64,000 nt of DNA from an uncultured Paraprevotella sp. (GCA_944321345.1 CALUKY010000001.1:62001-126000); one strand, 5' to 3'. Counted from the first letter of the stretch, positions 52,232 through 60,954 are shown. The notes: generated by a model not told the origin, from the letters alone. Numbers and translations: made by a program.

Positions 52232-53654
52232 AACGGTCGTATTTGCGGTTCTTGTTAAACGATTTGTTTCCTTTATCGAATGATTTTCCACCGCCGCGGT
52301 AGCTCTTTTTGCCGTTGCCACGGTCAAAACCACGTTCTTCGCCTCTGAATCTTCCGCCTTTTCCGCCCTGATTCTCTCTCTTAAAGCGGAATCCGCTCTG
52401 ATCATCGTCCTCGTCAATGGCTTTTTTGAATTCACGGTTAGCCTTGAAACGCTTCTTCTGAGCCATCTGTCGGCGTTCCTCGTCTGTTTTGATCTGGCCG
52501 CCATCGGCACGCATATCCTTATACTTTCCGCTAAAGATCTGATATTTGCGGAACTCACATTCCAAAGAGCCGTTGTAGAGAGGGATCTTGATAGAAGGTT
52601 TCAAGCCAATCTGTTCGAAACACTCTTCGCGGTAGCTCAGAATCCATGCGTCATAATCCTGGAACTGGTGCTTCAGGCGTTCGCCGATGGTGCGGTACAA
52701 TCCCAACAAGTCAGGGGTAGAGATACGCTCTCCGTAAGGAGGGTTGGTAACCATGATACATTTTTCCTGTGGGCGGGTAAACTGATGGAAATCCTTCTGG
52801 TTGATTTCGATTTCCTTGCTTAATCCGGCAGCCTTGACATTCTTCAATGCGATTTCTACAGCATTGCGGTTGATGTCGTATCCATAGATCTTGTGTGTAA
52901 ACTCTCTTTCTTTGGAGTCATCGTTGTAGATGGTATCGAACAACTCCTGATCAAAATCGTTCCACTTTTCGAAAGCATATTCTTTGCGGAATACGCCCGG
53001 TGCGATATTACGGGCTATCAGAGCAGCCTCGATGGCAATAGTTCCCGATCCGCACATCGGATCGATCAGGTCGCATTCTCCGTCCCAGCCGGTCATCATG
53101 ATCATCGCTGCGGCCAATACCTCATTCAGAGGAGCTTCTACAGATTCCTGACGGTAACCGCGACGGTGTAATGACTCGCCCGAACTGTCTAAAGACAAAG
53201 TACAGTCATCCTCTGCAATATGAATATGCAACTGCAAATCCGGGTTGGTGATGCTGATATTCGGACGGCTTCCGGTTTTTTCTCTGAAATAGTCCACGAT
53301 AGCGTCCTTCACCTTGTAAGCCACAAATTTGCTATGACGGAATTCTTTGGAGAATACAACAGAATCAACAGCGAAGCTGGTTTCGTTGGTCAGATACTGG
53401 CTCCAGTCAATTTTCTTGATGGCATCGTATACCTGATCGGCAGTCTGTGCCTTGAAATGCTTGATGGGCTTCAAAATTCTGATGGCGGTACGCAGTGCGA
53501 AGTTTGCCTTGTACATTAAGGCCTTGTCACCGGTAAACGAAACCATTCTTCTGCCGATCTGGATATTGTTTGCACCTAAATCGGTCAGTTCTTTTGCCAA
53601 AATATTTTCTAATCCCTGAAAGGTTTTCGCAATAAGTTCAAATTCTGCTTCCAT
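52218..53654 (-). CDS. rlmL: THUMP-domain rRNA m2G methyltransferase, RlmL-like, with RG-rich tail
   Basis: 478 aa. It has an N-terminal ferredoxin-like/THUMP domain (FELIAKTFQGLENILAKEL) and a SAM methyltransferase domain with MCGSGTIAIEAALIARN and the catalytic MVTNPPYGERI. It matches the L half of E. coli RlmKL, which methylates G2445 of 23S rRNA; the K half is missing, as is usual here. After about residue 395 a basic tail rich in Gly, Arg, Lys and Phe follows (GGKGGRFRGEERGFDRGNG), probably for RNA contact. It overlaps the peptidase gene by 14 bases. Confidence 0.88.
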   Translation of the reverse strand: MEAEFELIAKTFQGLENILAKELTDLGANNIQIGRRMVSFTGDKALMYKANFALRTAIRILKPIKHFKAQTADQVYDAIKKIDWSQYLTNETSFAVDSVVFSKEFRHSKFVAYKVKDAIVDYFREKTGSRPNISITNPDLQLHIHIAEDDCTLSLDSSGESLHRRGYRQESVEAPLNEVLAAAMIMMTGWDGECDLIDPMCGSGTIAIEAALIARNIAPGVFRKEYAFEKWNDFDQELFDTIYNDDSKEREFTHKIYGYDINRNAVEIALKNVKAAGLSKEIEINQKDFHQFTRPQEKCIMVTNPPYGERISTPDLLGLYRTIGERLKHQFQDYDAWILSYREECFEQIGLKPSIKIPLYNGSLECEFRKYQIFSGKYKDMRADGGQIKTDEERRQMAQKKRFKANREFKKAIDEDDDQSGFRFKRENQGGKGGRFRGEERGFDRGNGKKSYRGGGKSFDKGNKSFNKNRKYDRYEED

Positions 53655-53706
53655 TATTTTTTATTCTTCTATGGATGTAGTGAGTGATATGTTTTTTAAT
53701 GATAAT

Positions 53707-54618
53707 TTATTTTCTCTGTACCAGGCGTGCTCCTTGGGGGACATCTTCGGTAACCCAGATATTACCGCCTACGGTTGCGCCTTTTCCCACACGGATACGT
53801 CCCAGAATAGTTGCATTGGAATAAACTACAACGTCGTCTTCCAGAATGGGATGGCGCGGAATGCCCTTGATCGGATTTCCGTTTTCGTCCAGTGGAAAGC
53901 TTTTAGCTCCTAATGTAACCCCCTGATAGAGTTTTACGTGGTTGCCGATAATACAAGTTGATCCGATAACCACACCTGTTCCGTGATCAATGGTAAAGTG
54001 ATGTCCGATCTGTGCTCCCGGATGGATATCTATACCCGTTTCTGAATGAGCCATTTCGGAAATGATTCTAGGGATAAGCGGTACTCCGAGCATCAGTAAT
54101 TCGTGGGCAATGCGATAACTGCTCAAGGCTTTGATTATGGGGTAGCAACTGATAATTTCTCCATAGCTTTCGGCAGCTGGATCACCGTTATAAGCAGCTT
54201 CAACGTCAGTAGCCAGAATACTTCGGATTTCCGGCAACTTGGTAATAAGTGTGGCTGCCAGTTCGGCAGCTTTTTCTTTGCAGTGTTTGTCGCATCCGGA
54301 TTCTTGTTCCTGATTTTGTGCACAGCCCTCTTCTGAGGCAAAACAAAGTCCGGCCAGAATCTGATCCGTCAGCAGTCCGTAAAGACGCTCCAGATTTACT
54401 CCTATATGGTAGGTAATAGTATGACTATTGACAGTGGATTTCCCGTAGAATCCGGGAAACAGGATAGAACGGCACAGTTCAATAATTTCTTTAAGAACCT
54501 TTCCTGAAGGTAAAGGGTCGCCGTCTCTATGTTCGTGAAAGACACCCTTTAAGGAATTATATGTGGACAGTTCTTCTACGGTCTGTGCCAGCAGATGAGT
54601 GAATTTGTGCAGACTCAT
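53707..54618 (-). CDS. cysE: Serine O-acetyltransferase
   Basis: 303 aa, first step of cysteine synthesis. The C-terminal left-handed beta-helix is clear: GIDIHPGAQIGHHFTIDHGTG (catalytic His/Asp pair), VVIGSTCIIGNHVKLYQGVTL, and RHPILEDDVVVYSNATILG. The N-terminal helical domain is long, of the EpsC type, and carries a Cys-rich insertion (residues about 90-115, with CFASEEGC, SGC and KHC). It is monocistronic or leads the series down to yqaA, 52 bases before rlmL. A good promoter is present. Confidence 0.92.
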   Translation of the reverse strand: MSLHKFTHLLAQTVEELSTYNSLKGVFHEHRDGDPLPSGKVLKEIIELCRSILFPGFYGKSTVNSHTITYHIGVNLERLYGLLTDQILAGLCFASEEGCAQNQEQESGCDKHCKEKAAELAATLITKLPEIRSILATDVEAAYNGDPAAESYGEIISCYPIIKALSSYRIAHELLMLGVPLIPRIISEMAHSETGIDIHPGAQIGHHFTIDHGTGVVIGSTCIIGNHVKLYQGVTLGAKSFPLDENGNPIKGIPRHPILEDDVVVYSNATILGRIRVGKGATVGGNIWVTEDVPQGARLVQRK

Positions 54619-54653
54619 TAAACTAGTTATAATGTGGTATATTACTTCAGATG

Positions 54654-54683
54654 CAAAGATAGATAAAGAAAATAAAATACAAA
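54654..54683 (-). promoter_or_regulatory. Promoter of cysE
   Basis: On the minus strand TTTG (54683-54680) stands 18 bases before TATCTTTG (54661-54654), 36 bases before the ATG at 54618. Confidence 0.6.
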
Positions 54684-54699
54684 AATATTTTCTTATCTT

Positions 54700-54739
54700 A
54701 AAAAGGAGAAAGCCTGTATGTGATGAGATACAGGCTTTC
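54700..54739 (-). terminator. Terminator of the U32 peptidase gene
   Basis: A perfect 12-bp stem GAAAGCCTGTAT/ATACAGGCTTTC (54708-54739). On the minus strand it is followed by TCCTTTTTAA. Confidence 0.75.
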
Positions 54740-54744
54740 CGGAC

Positions 54745-55995
54745 TTATTGTTTCGGTGTTGAAGTGACCATTTTATAAAGTTTGTCGCTCGGACGGATTT
54801 TTCCGGGCACTTTAAAGGACACACGCATGCCTTTCTTTACCGTGTCTACCGGTTTCAGGTCATAACGTACTTCTTCCAGAGTGAGGAACATGGCTCCGGT
54901 AGTCGGACCGGTAATCAGGAGCTTGTCGCCCACACTCATTTCGGCAGCTTCAATCTGGAATTCACCGACCTCTATATTTGAGAAGTATTTGATGGCTTTA
55001 CCCACATAGACCTTCTTTTCGGTCGCGTCGGAACCGTAGGATTTTGTCCACTCTCCCAAGAACTGTCCCTGATAATAGCCGTCCCAGAATCCGCGGTTGA
55101 ACACCCGTTTCAAACGCTCGTCCCAGGCGTCTTTCTTTTCTTCTGTAAAGTCATTGTCGAGCACGCTCTGTATGGCTTCCTGATAGCAGCGTACCACGGT
55201 GTCGACATACTCCGGTCCGCGGGCGCGGCCTTCGATTTTGAATACCCGCACTCCCGCATTCATCATACGGTCGATGAAACGCACTGTCTTCAAGTCTTTC
55301 GGACTCATGATATACTGGTTGTCGATTTCCAGTTCTACATCGCTTTCCTTATCCTTTACGATGTACTGTCGGCGGCAAAGTTGCATGCAGGCGCCACGGT
55401 TGGCCGAGCGCCCGGTGTTGTTCAGACTCAGATAGCATTTTCCGCTCACGGCCATACACAGGGCACCGTGGCAGAACATTTCGATACGTACCAGCTCTCC
55501 GCTGGGGCCGCAGATTTTCTGCTCCTGAATCTGTTGATAGATATAAGACACCTGGTCCATATTCAATTCACGGGCCAGTACCACAACATCAGCAAACTGG
55601 GCATAGAATTTCAGAGCCTCGATATTGGTGATGTTCAGCTGTGTAGACAGGTGTACTTCCTGGCCGACACTCTGGCAATAAGTCATTACGGCCACATCCG
55701 ATGCGATAACCGCCGAAATATTGGCTTCTTTGGCAGCATCAATGATCTGGTGCATCAGAGGAATATCTTCGTCGTAGATAATCGTGTTTACAGTCAGATA
55801 GCTTTTTACTCCATGCTCGGCACATTCCTGCGCAATTCGTTTCAGGTCGTTTATGGTGAATGTGCTGGCCGAGTGAGCACGCATGTTCAGATTTTCTATT
55901 CCAAAATAGATAGAATCGGCACCTGCATTCAAGGCTGCCGCAAAAGATTCGGGCGAGCCTACCGGTGCCATGATTTCGAAATCACTTCTTGTCAT
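54745..55995 (-). CDS. Peptidase U32-family protein (TrhP/RlhA-like)
   Basis: 416 aa. An N-terminal TIM-barrel (DFEIMAPVGSPESFAAALNAGADSIYFG) carries the four cluster-type Cys of U32 proteins: EMFCHGALCMAVSGKCYLS and GACMQLCRRQY. A C-terminal beta-barrel follows (VGDKLLITGPTTGAMFLTLEE). Well-studied relatives hydroxylate tRNA or rRNA using prephenate; others were called collagenases, but peptidase activity is doubtful. A tRNA-hydroxylation role (TrhP-like) fits the RNA-modification neighbours, yet is inferred. Starts at 55995 or 56007 are both possible. Confidence 0.85.
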   Translation of the reverse strand: MTRSDFEIMAPVGSPESFAAALNAGADSIYFGIENLNMRAHSASTFTINDLKRIAQECAEHGVKSYLTVNTIIYDEDIPLMHQIIDAAKEANISAVIASDVAVMTYCQSVGQEVHLSTQLNITNIEALKFYAQFADVVVLARELNMDQVSYIYQQIQEQKICGPSGELVRIEMFCHGALCMAVSGKCYLSLNNTGRSANRGACMQLCRRQYIVKDKESDVELEIDNQYIMSPKDLKTVRFIDRMMNAGVRVFKIEGRARGPEYVDTVVRCYQEAIQSVLDNDFTEEKKDAWDERLKRVFNRGFWDGYYQGQFLGEWTKSYGSDATEKKVYVGKAIKYFSNIEVGEFQIEAAEMSVGDKLLITGPTTGAMFLTLEEVRYDLKPVDTVKKGMRVSFKVPGKIRPSDKLYKMVTSTPKQ

Positions 55996-56017
55996 ATTAT
56001 GAATCAATTTATTGCTG

Positions 56018-56025
56018 CAAAGATA
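56018..56025 (-). promoter_or_regulatory. -7 element of the U32 gene
   Basis: TATCTTTG on the minus strand, back-to-back with the dusB promoter. Confidence 0.45.
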
Positions 56026-56071
56026 CTGCCTTTTCTTGATAAGTAAGAGATATGTTATAGAAGTTTTTTCG

Positions 56072-56079
56072 TATTTTTG
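56072..56079 (+). promoter_or_regulatory. -7 element of dusB
   Basis: TATTTTTG ending only 8 bases before the dusB ATG. This predicts a transcript that is nearly leaderless. Confidence 0.5.
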
Positions 56080-56087
56080 CGCTCATT

Positions 56088-57116
56088 ATGAAAATAGGAA
56101 ATATTGAATTTGGTCCCTATCCGGTCTTTCTGGCTCCGATGGAGGACGTGACGGACATAGGTTTCCGTCTGCTGTGCAAGAAATTTGGAGCTGCTATGGT
56201 CTATTCCGAGTTCGTAGCGGCAGATGCTTTGATCCGAATGGTAAACCGCAGTCTGGAGAAACTGAAAGTGTGTGAGGACGAACGCCCTGTGGCTATTCAG
56301 ATCTATGGAAAGGAAGTTGATCCGATGGTCGAGGCTGCCCGTATTGTGGTGGATCAGGCGCGTCCCGATGTGCTGGATTTGAATTTTGGCTGTCCCGTAA
56401 AACGGGTGGCCGGAAAAGGTGCCGGTGCGGGTATGCTTCAGAATCCCGACAAGATGATCGAGATTACCGAGGCGGTTGTCCGTGCCGTAGATATTCCGGT
56501 GACTGTAAAGACCCGTCTGGGTTGGGATGAAAACAGCAAGATTATCGTGGATCTGGCCGAACGTCTGCAAGACTGCGGTATTCAGGCGCTGACCATTCAT
56601 GGCCGTACGCGTGCCCAAATGTATACCGGTGAAGCTGATTGGAGTCTGATTGGAGAAGTGAAGAAGAATCCCCGTATGCACATTCCGATCATCGGAAACG
56701 GTGACATCACTTCGCCCGAAAAGGCAAAAGATTATTTTGAGCGTTACGGAGTGGATGCCGTAATGGTGGGCCGTGCCACCTTTGGCCGTCCTTGGATTTT
56801 CAAGGAGATTGTAGATTATTTATGCCCGCAGCAGAATGCTTCTGCGGCAGATCATATCATTGACAGTGACTACGAAGTGATGTCGGACGACTGGAAAATT
56901 GACGTCTTGAAGGAACAGGTTCTCACCAGCGTGCGCCGTATTGATGAGTATCGTGGCATTCTGCACAGCCGTCGTCATCTGGCCGCTTCACCGATTTTCA
57001 AGGGTATTCCCAATTTCCGCGAAACCCGAATTGCCATGTTACGTGCAGAAACGTTGGACGAGCTTTTCGCCATATTGGAAACAGCCCGCGAGCAGTTACG
57101 CAATCAGAAAGACTGA
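56088..57116 (+). CDS. dusB: tRNA-dihydrouridine synthase
   Basis: 342 aa flavoprotein (TIM barrel plus helical domain) that reduces uridines in the tRNA D-loop. Family motifs: FLAPMEDVTDIGFRLLC, LNFGCPVKRVAGKGAGAGML (active-site Cys), KTRLGW, IHGRTRAQMYTGEADW and IIGNGDI, then GRATFGRPWIFKEI. It is DusB-like. Convergent with sufE across a strong bidirectional terminator. Its promoter lies so close to the ATG that no ribosome-binding site can fit in the leader. Confidence 0.93.
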   Translation: MKIGNIEFGPYPVFLAPMEDVTDIGFRLLCKKFGAAMVYSEFVAADALIRMVNRSLEKLKVCEDERPVAIQIYGKEVDPMVEAARIVVDQARPDVLDLNFGCPVKRVAGKGAGAGMLQNPDKMIEITEAVVRAVDIPVTVKTRLGWDENSKIIVDLAERLQDCGIQALTIHGRTRAQMYTGEADWSLIGEVKKNPRMHIPIIGNGDITSPEKAKDYFERYGVDAVMVGRATFGRPWIFKEIVDYLCPQQNASAADHIIDSDYEVMSDDWKIDVLKEQVLTSVRRIDEYRGILHSRRHLAASPIFKGIPNFRETRIAMLRAETLDELFAILETAREQLRNQKD

Positions 57117-57131
57117 TTCTATTTTTATCCA

Positions 57132-57197
57132 TACAAAAACTCCTTATTATAATAGCGGTCTTCAGATACCGGCTTCTTATAATAAGGAGTTTTTGTA
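57132..57197. terminator. Bidirectional terminator between dusB and sufE
   Basis: A perfect 21-bp stem (TACAAAAACTCCTTATTATAA and its complement) caps a 24-base loop that itself forms a small hairpin. T-tracts occur on both strands. Confidence 0.85.
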
Positions 57198-57204
57198 TTT
57201 ATGA

Positions 57205-57633
57205 TTATTGGTTGGCTTTAGCCTTGAAAGCCAGTGCATACATCTTCATCTGTTTCAGCATGGCCAGCAAACCGTTGCTGCGGGTAGGAGAGAGGTGCTC
57301 TTTCAATCCGATGCGTTCGATGAAATACAGGTCCGCGTTCAGAATCTCGTCCGGAGTATGGTCCGACAACACCCGTACCAGCAGCAGGACGATACCTTTT
57401 ACGATCAGCGCGTCACTTTCAGCCTGGAAAATGATCTTACCGTCCTTCAGGTCAGCCTGAAGCCATACACGGCTTTGGCAACCGTCAATCAGGTTCTGAT
57501 CCGTTTTATACTCTTCGGGTAATGGTTTTTCTTCACTACCCAGATCAATCAACAGCTGGTATTTGTCCATCCAGTCATCAAAGTCATTGAATTCCTCAAT
57601 AACTTCGTCTTGCAGTTCGTTAATGGTTTTCAT
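57205..57633 (-). CDS. sufE: SufE-family cysteine desulfuration protein
   Basis: 142 aa. Accepts sulfur from a SufS-type desulfurase on its conserved Cys (LIDGCQSRVW) and passes it on for Fe-S assembly. Other family strings: FDDWMDKYQLLIDLG, ALIVKGIVLLLVRVLSDHTPDEI and LSPTRSNGLLAML. The start is 57633 (MKTINELQ) or 57648; both overlap the cyclase gene upstream. No suf operon is nearby. It is the last gene of a pair with the cyclase. Confidence 0.92.
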   Translation of the reverse strand: MKTINELQDEVIEEFNDFDDWMDKYQLLIDLGSEEKPLPEEYKTDQNLIDGCQSRVWLQADLKDGKIIFQAESDALIVKGIVLLLVRVLSDHTPDEILNADLYFIERIGLKEHLSPTRSNGLLAMLKQMKMYALAFKAKANQ

Positions 57634-58645
57634 TATTTCTGTTTTCATTATATAAAACCTGCAGAACTGTTTGTCCCACAGCTTTCAGTACATTCTTGTC
57701 AATATGTTCCATATCGTCCTTGATCGTATGCCATGTCGGTCCGAATGAGGACGGGCCATCGGTGAAGTAAGGCACGATGTCGATACATGGAATGCCCGCA
57801 ATCTGATTTACCGGTACGTGATCATCTATAATATAGCCGCTGGGCCGTTTCAGAAAGTAGTTGCCGTAACCCAGTGATTCTGCCGTATTCCATACATTAT
57901 TGACTACTCCTGGAGCGTATTCCTGTGAATAAGCTTCCTGTGAAAAGGTTGCTCCTTGTCCGCCAACCATATCCAGCAGAATACCATATGCGGCCTTATA
58001 ACCTTCTTTATGCGGATTCTGTGACCAGTACTGTGATCCCAAACACCAGCTCATCGAATGATCCTCGCCGGTTTCGGCCCACTGCGGCACACCCCAGTCT
58101 TCGGCGTCGAAGCAGATAAAGTCCACGCCGATCTGGCTCAACGGCTGCTGTTTCAGCGTACGTGCCATTTCGAGCATGACCGCCACTCCGCTGGCTCCGT
58201 CGTTTGCTGCCAGTACCGGTTTTTTCCAGTTGGCAGAATCCGGATCATTGTCGCACCACGGGCGGCTGTCCCAATGCGCGCAGATCAGCACTCTCTTTTC
58301 GGCATCCGGATTTATGGAAGCGATGATGTTACGGCTTTTCAGCACAGTGCCGTCATAACCTCTCAGATCGGCATACTGATCGGTGATGGTGGCTCCGTAA
58401 GCCGCGAACTTTTCGGCAATATAGTTGCCGCAGGCCTTGTGCGCGTCGCTGTTCGGAGTGCGCGGACCGAAGTCGCACTGATCCGCTGTAAACTGATAGG
58501 CACTGTCGGCATTGAATGCCGGACATTCCGCATTGACCTGACTTGTTTGTTGCGGTTGGGTTGAAGCAGATGTATTCTTTTTGCCGCAGCCACTCAGCAG
58601 GCATACGGCTGCAAGCGCAATGGCGCTCCAATATTTCTTTTCCAT
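57620..58645 (-). CDS. Glutaminyl-peptide cyclotransferase-like lipoprotein (M28 family)
   Basis: 341 aa with lipobox LLSGC (Cys20), so anchored in the envelope. The zinc-peptidase M28 fold is read as a type II glutaminyl cyclase: AHWDSRPW (H124, D126), AANDGASG with D149, CFDAEDWG with E182, and FGPTWHTIKDD with H306, very like the human enzyme's VWHTMDD. Such enzymes convert N-terminal Gln to pyroglutamate. In Bacteroidota many exported proteins start with Gln after signal-peptide removal and this enzyme is thought to act on them. A plain aminopeptidase is the alternative. It overlaps sufE. Confidence 0.78.
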   Translation of the reverse strand: MEKKYWSAIALAAVCLLSGCGKKNTSASTQPQQTSQVNAECPAFNADSAYQFTADQCDFGPRTPNSDAHKACGNYIAEKFAAYGATITDQYADLRGYDGTVLKSRNIIASINPDAEKRVLICAHWDSRPWCDNDPDSANWKKPVLAANDGASGVAVMLEMARTLKQQPLSQIGVDFICFDAEDWGVPQWAETGEDHSMSWCLGSQYWSQNPHKEGYKAAYGILLDMVGGQGATFSQEAYSQEYAPGVVNNVWNTAESLGYGNYFLKRPSGYIIDDHVPVNQIAGIPCIDIVPYFTDGPSSFGPTWHTIKDDMEHIDKNVLKAVGQTVLQVLYNENRNNENH

Positions 58646-58655
58646 ATTTCAGATG

Positions 58656-60422
58656 TTACTTAAAGTTCTGTACCTGTTGCATGACGCGCAGGAAGTTTCC
58701 TCCCCATATTTTCCGGATATCTTCTTCATTATAGCGATCCTGAATCAGTCGGCGTGTGAAGTTGATCAGTTCGGCAGCCGAGGCACATCCCGGTATACCG
58801 CCATCGCCATCAAAATCAGTGCCGATACCTACATGGTCCACTCCCATAATGCGAATCATATGGTTCAGGTGTTCCATGGCATCCAGAATGGAGGCCTGAC
58901 CTTCTTTTTTCAGGAAACCGTTATACAGAGTAACCTGTACCACTCCTCCCTTGCGGGCAATACTTCTAAGCTGGTCGTCGGTCAGATTGCGCGGAACATC
59001 ACACAGACTGCGGCATGAAGAATGCGAGCAGACAATCGGAGTGCGGCTGATTTCCAGCGCGTCATAAAAACTTTTTTCCGACGCATGCGACAAATCAACC
59101 ATGATTCCCAGGCGGTTCATTTCCTGAATCACCTGTTCGCCGAAGGCACTCACTCCGTGGTGTTCCTCTTCCGGTGCTTTGGCCGAGTCGCAGATGTCAT
59201 TATTGCCGTTGTGGCACAAAGTGATGTAAACCACTCCCCGCTGTTTGAAATGCTCCACAAGCCGTATGTCGCGTCCTAATGCGTAGCCGTTTTCAATACC
59301 CAGCATAATGGCCTTTTTCCCCTGATCCTTCAGACGGAACAGATCTTCCGGTGTACGTGCAATCTGCACGGCTGTACAGTTCTTGGCAGCCATGTCCACA
59401 ATCTGGTCCAGAATCAGGTTTGCCTTTTCCGTGGCGGCTGTCAGTCCGGCTTCGGTGCGCTCTTCCTGTTTCAGATAAGCCACCATGATGGTCGCATCCA
59501 GATGTCCCTCATTCATTTTGTGCAGATCCACCAGAATCTTGGGGTCCCGCTTGTGGAAACTGATATTCTGCTCAAAGAACATCGGTGTGTCGCAGTGGCT
59601 GTCCAAAGTCAGAATGCGGCGGTGCATCTGTTTGGCTGTGCTGAACGAACGCGCTTCGTGTGTGAGCCATTCAAAAAGAGGCATCATGCACTCATCCTGT
59701 TTCAGGATGAAACATTCCGGATGCCATTGTACTCCCAGAATGGATTTATGTTCGGCCGATTCGATGGCTTCGATTATTCCGTCGGCCGAGCGGGCGCATA
59801 CGGTGAAGCGCTTCCCCGGTTCTTTTACGGCCTGATGATGGAAGGAATTTACGGGCAGAACCTCTGTTTGCATGATTTCGTGCAGCAACGATCCCTCTTC
59901 GATATGAACCAAGTGAGAGGCGTGGCTACGGTCTAGGTTCTGACTGTGTTTGAGCAACGGCTGTTGCGGGGTGCTGTTCTGGTAGATGTCTTGATGCATG
60001 CTTCCTCCCAATGCGGCAGCCAGAATCTGAATGCCCCGGCAGATGCCCAACATCGGAATCTGACGGTCATAGGCCAGACGTGCCAGTAACAGTTCCGGCA
60101 GATCGCGCTCGGCGTTGATACCGCCCAGTTCCCGTATCGGTTCTTCGTTCAGATAAAGCGGATTGATGTCACCGCCTCCCGAGAACAGCAGGCCGTCGAT
60201 ATGATCCAGCACATTAATCAGGGCATCCTTGTTGGCAAATGGAGGAATAATGACCGGAGTGGCTCCGGCCCGCAATACCGATTTGAAATAACCCTCGGCC
60301 AGTTCACATCCTTTGTCGCCAAAATTGCCAGTGATACCGATTACCGGCTGTGACGTATATCCCGGAAAAGACTGGTGCATCCTGTCATAAGTCTGCTGCC
60401 AGCAAAAAGCCCCTTCTTTCAT
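58656..60422 (-). CDS. Fusion of class-I glutamine-amidotransferase-like (C26) hydrolase and membrane dipeptidase (M19)
   Basis: 588 aa in two enzyme domains. Residues about 25-262 are a gamma-glutamyl hydrolase/PuuD-type domain: GGGDINPLYL, catalytic Cys128 in LGICRGIQILA, and GVQWHPE for the His/Glu pair. Residues about 270-588 are a renal-dipeptidase-like M19 domain with zinc ligands in DSHCDTPMFF, GIENGYALGRD, VDLSHAS and CSHSSCRS, then GTDFDGDGG. One enzyme could open gamma-glutamyl bonds and the other cleave the released dipeptides, as in glutathione-type or peptidoglycan peptide breakdown. Without a signal peptide it appears cytoplasmic. The Lrp regulator gene ends 5 bases upstream. 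Confidence 0.88.
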   Translation of the reverse strand: MKEGAFCWQQTYDRMHQSFPGYTSQPVIGITGNFGDKGCELAEGYFKSVLRAGATPVIIPPFANKDALINVLDHIDGLLFSGGGDINPLYLNEEPIRELGGINAERDLPELLLARLAYDRQIPMLGICRGIQILAAALGGSMHQDIYQNSTPQQPLLKHSQNLDRSHASHLVHIEEGSLLHEIMQTEVLPVNSFHHQAVKEPGKRFTVCARSADGIIEAIESAEHKSILGVQWHPECFILKQDECMMPLFEWLTHEARSFSTAKQMHRRILTLDSHCDTPMFFEQNISFHKRDPKILVDLHKMNEGHLDATIMVAYLKQEERTEAGLTAATEKANLILDQIVDMAAKNCTAVQIARTPEDLFRLKDQGKKAIMLGIENGYALGRDIRLVEHFKQRGVVYITLCHNGNNDICDSAKAPEEEHHGVSAFGEQVIQEMNRLGIMVDLSHASEKSFYDALEISRTPIVCSHSSCRSLCDVPRNLTDDQLRSIARKGGVVQVTLYNGFLKKEGQASILDAMEHLNHMIRIMGVDHVGIGTDFDGDGGIPGCASAAELINFTRRLIQDRYNEEDIRKIWGGNFLRVMQQVQNFK

Positions 60423-60427
60423 CTTTG

Positions 60428-60904
60428 TTATTCGTTTTCAATATCGTCAATTCCGATAGGAATTTCTTTCTTGATACTCTGTTCCAGGGATATGAGAGTT
60501 TCTGTAGCCACTACGCCCGGAATTTCCTGCATCTTGTTGTTGAGCAGTTCCATCAGATGCGAGTTGTCGCGTGCATAGAGCTTGGTCAGCATGGTGTACG
60601 GACCGGTAGTAAAATGGCATTCCACGATCTCGGGAATTTTCATCAGTTCCTCTACTACTCTTTTATACATAGAGCCTTTTTCCAATTTGATGCCGACATA
60701 GGTACACGTACTGTAACCCAGGCTCTTTGGATTTACCTGATAGCCCGATCCTACAATTACGCCCATGTCGATAAGGCGCTGTACGCGCTGATGTATGGCT
60801 GCTCTGGAAACACCGCATACCGCTGCCACATCCTTGAATGGGATACGTGCGTTGTTTGATATGATTTCCAGAATTTTCTTATCCAAAAGATCTATTTTTT
60901 CCAT
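60428..60904 (-). CDS. Lrp/AsnC-family regulator
   Basis: 158 aa. An N-terminal helix-turn-helix (DKKILEIISNNARIPFKDVAAVCGVSRAAIHQRVQRL) precedes a RAM ligand-binding domain (VVEELMKIPEIVECHFTTGPYTMLTKLYA). Lrp-type proteins sense amino acids and control amino-acid or peptide metabolism. It directly precedes the C26-M19 fusion with a 5-base gap, so the ligand may be an amino acid released by that enzyme. It has its own promoter. Confidence 0.92.
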   Translation of the reverse strand: MEKIDLLDKKILEIISNNARIPFKDVAAVCGVSRAAIHQRVQRLIDMGVIVGSGYQVNPKSLGYSTCTYVGIKLEKGSMYKRVVEELMKIPEIVECHFTTGPYTMLTKLYARDNSHLMELLNNKMQEIPGVVATETLISLEQSIKKEIPIGIDDIENE

Positions 60905-60954
60905 AATGTCTTACTGTTTTCTGGGTGTTTGATTAGAAATTGTCAAAAAGTAAG

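Noticed and set aside
52232..52558. A 109-residue in-frame N-terminal extension of the dipeptidyl peptidase
   Set aside because: It overlaps the basic tail of the rlmL-like gene in another frame, is itself Arg/Ser-rich, and precedes a clear signal peptide. The start at 52231 is preferred.
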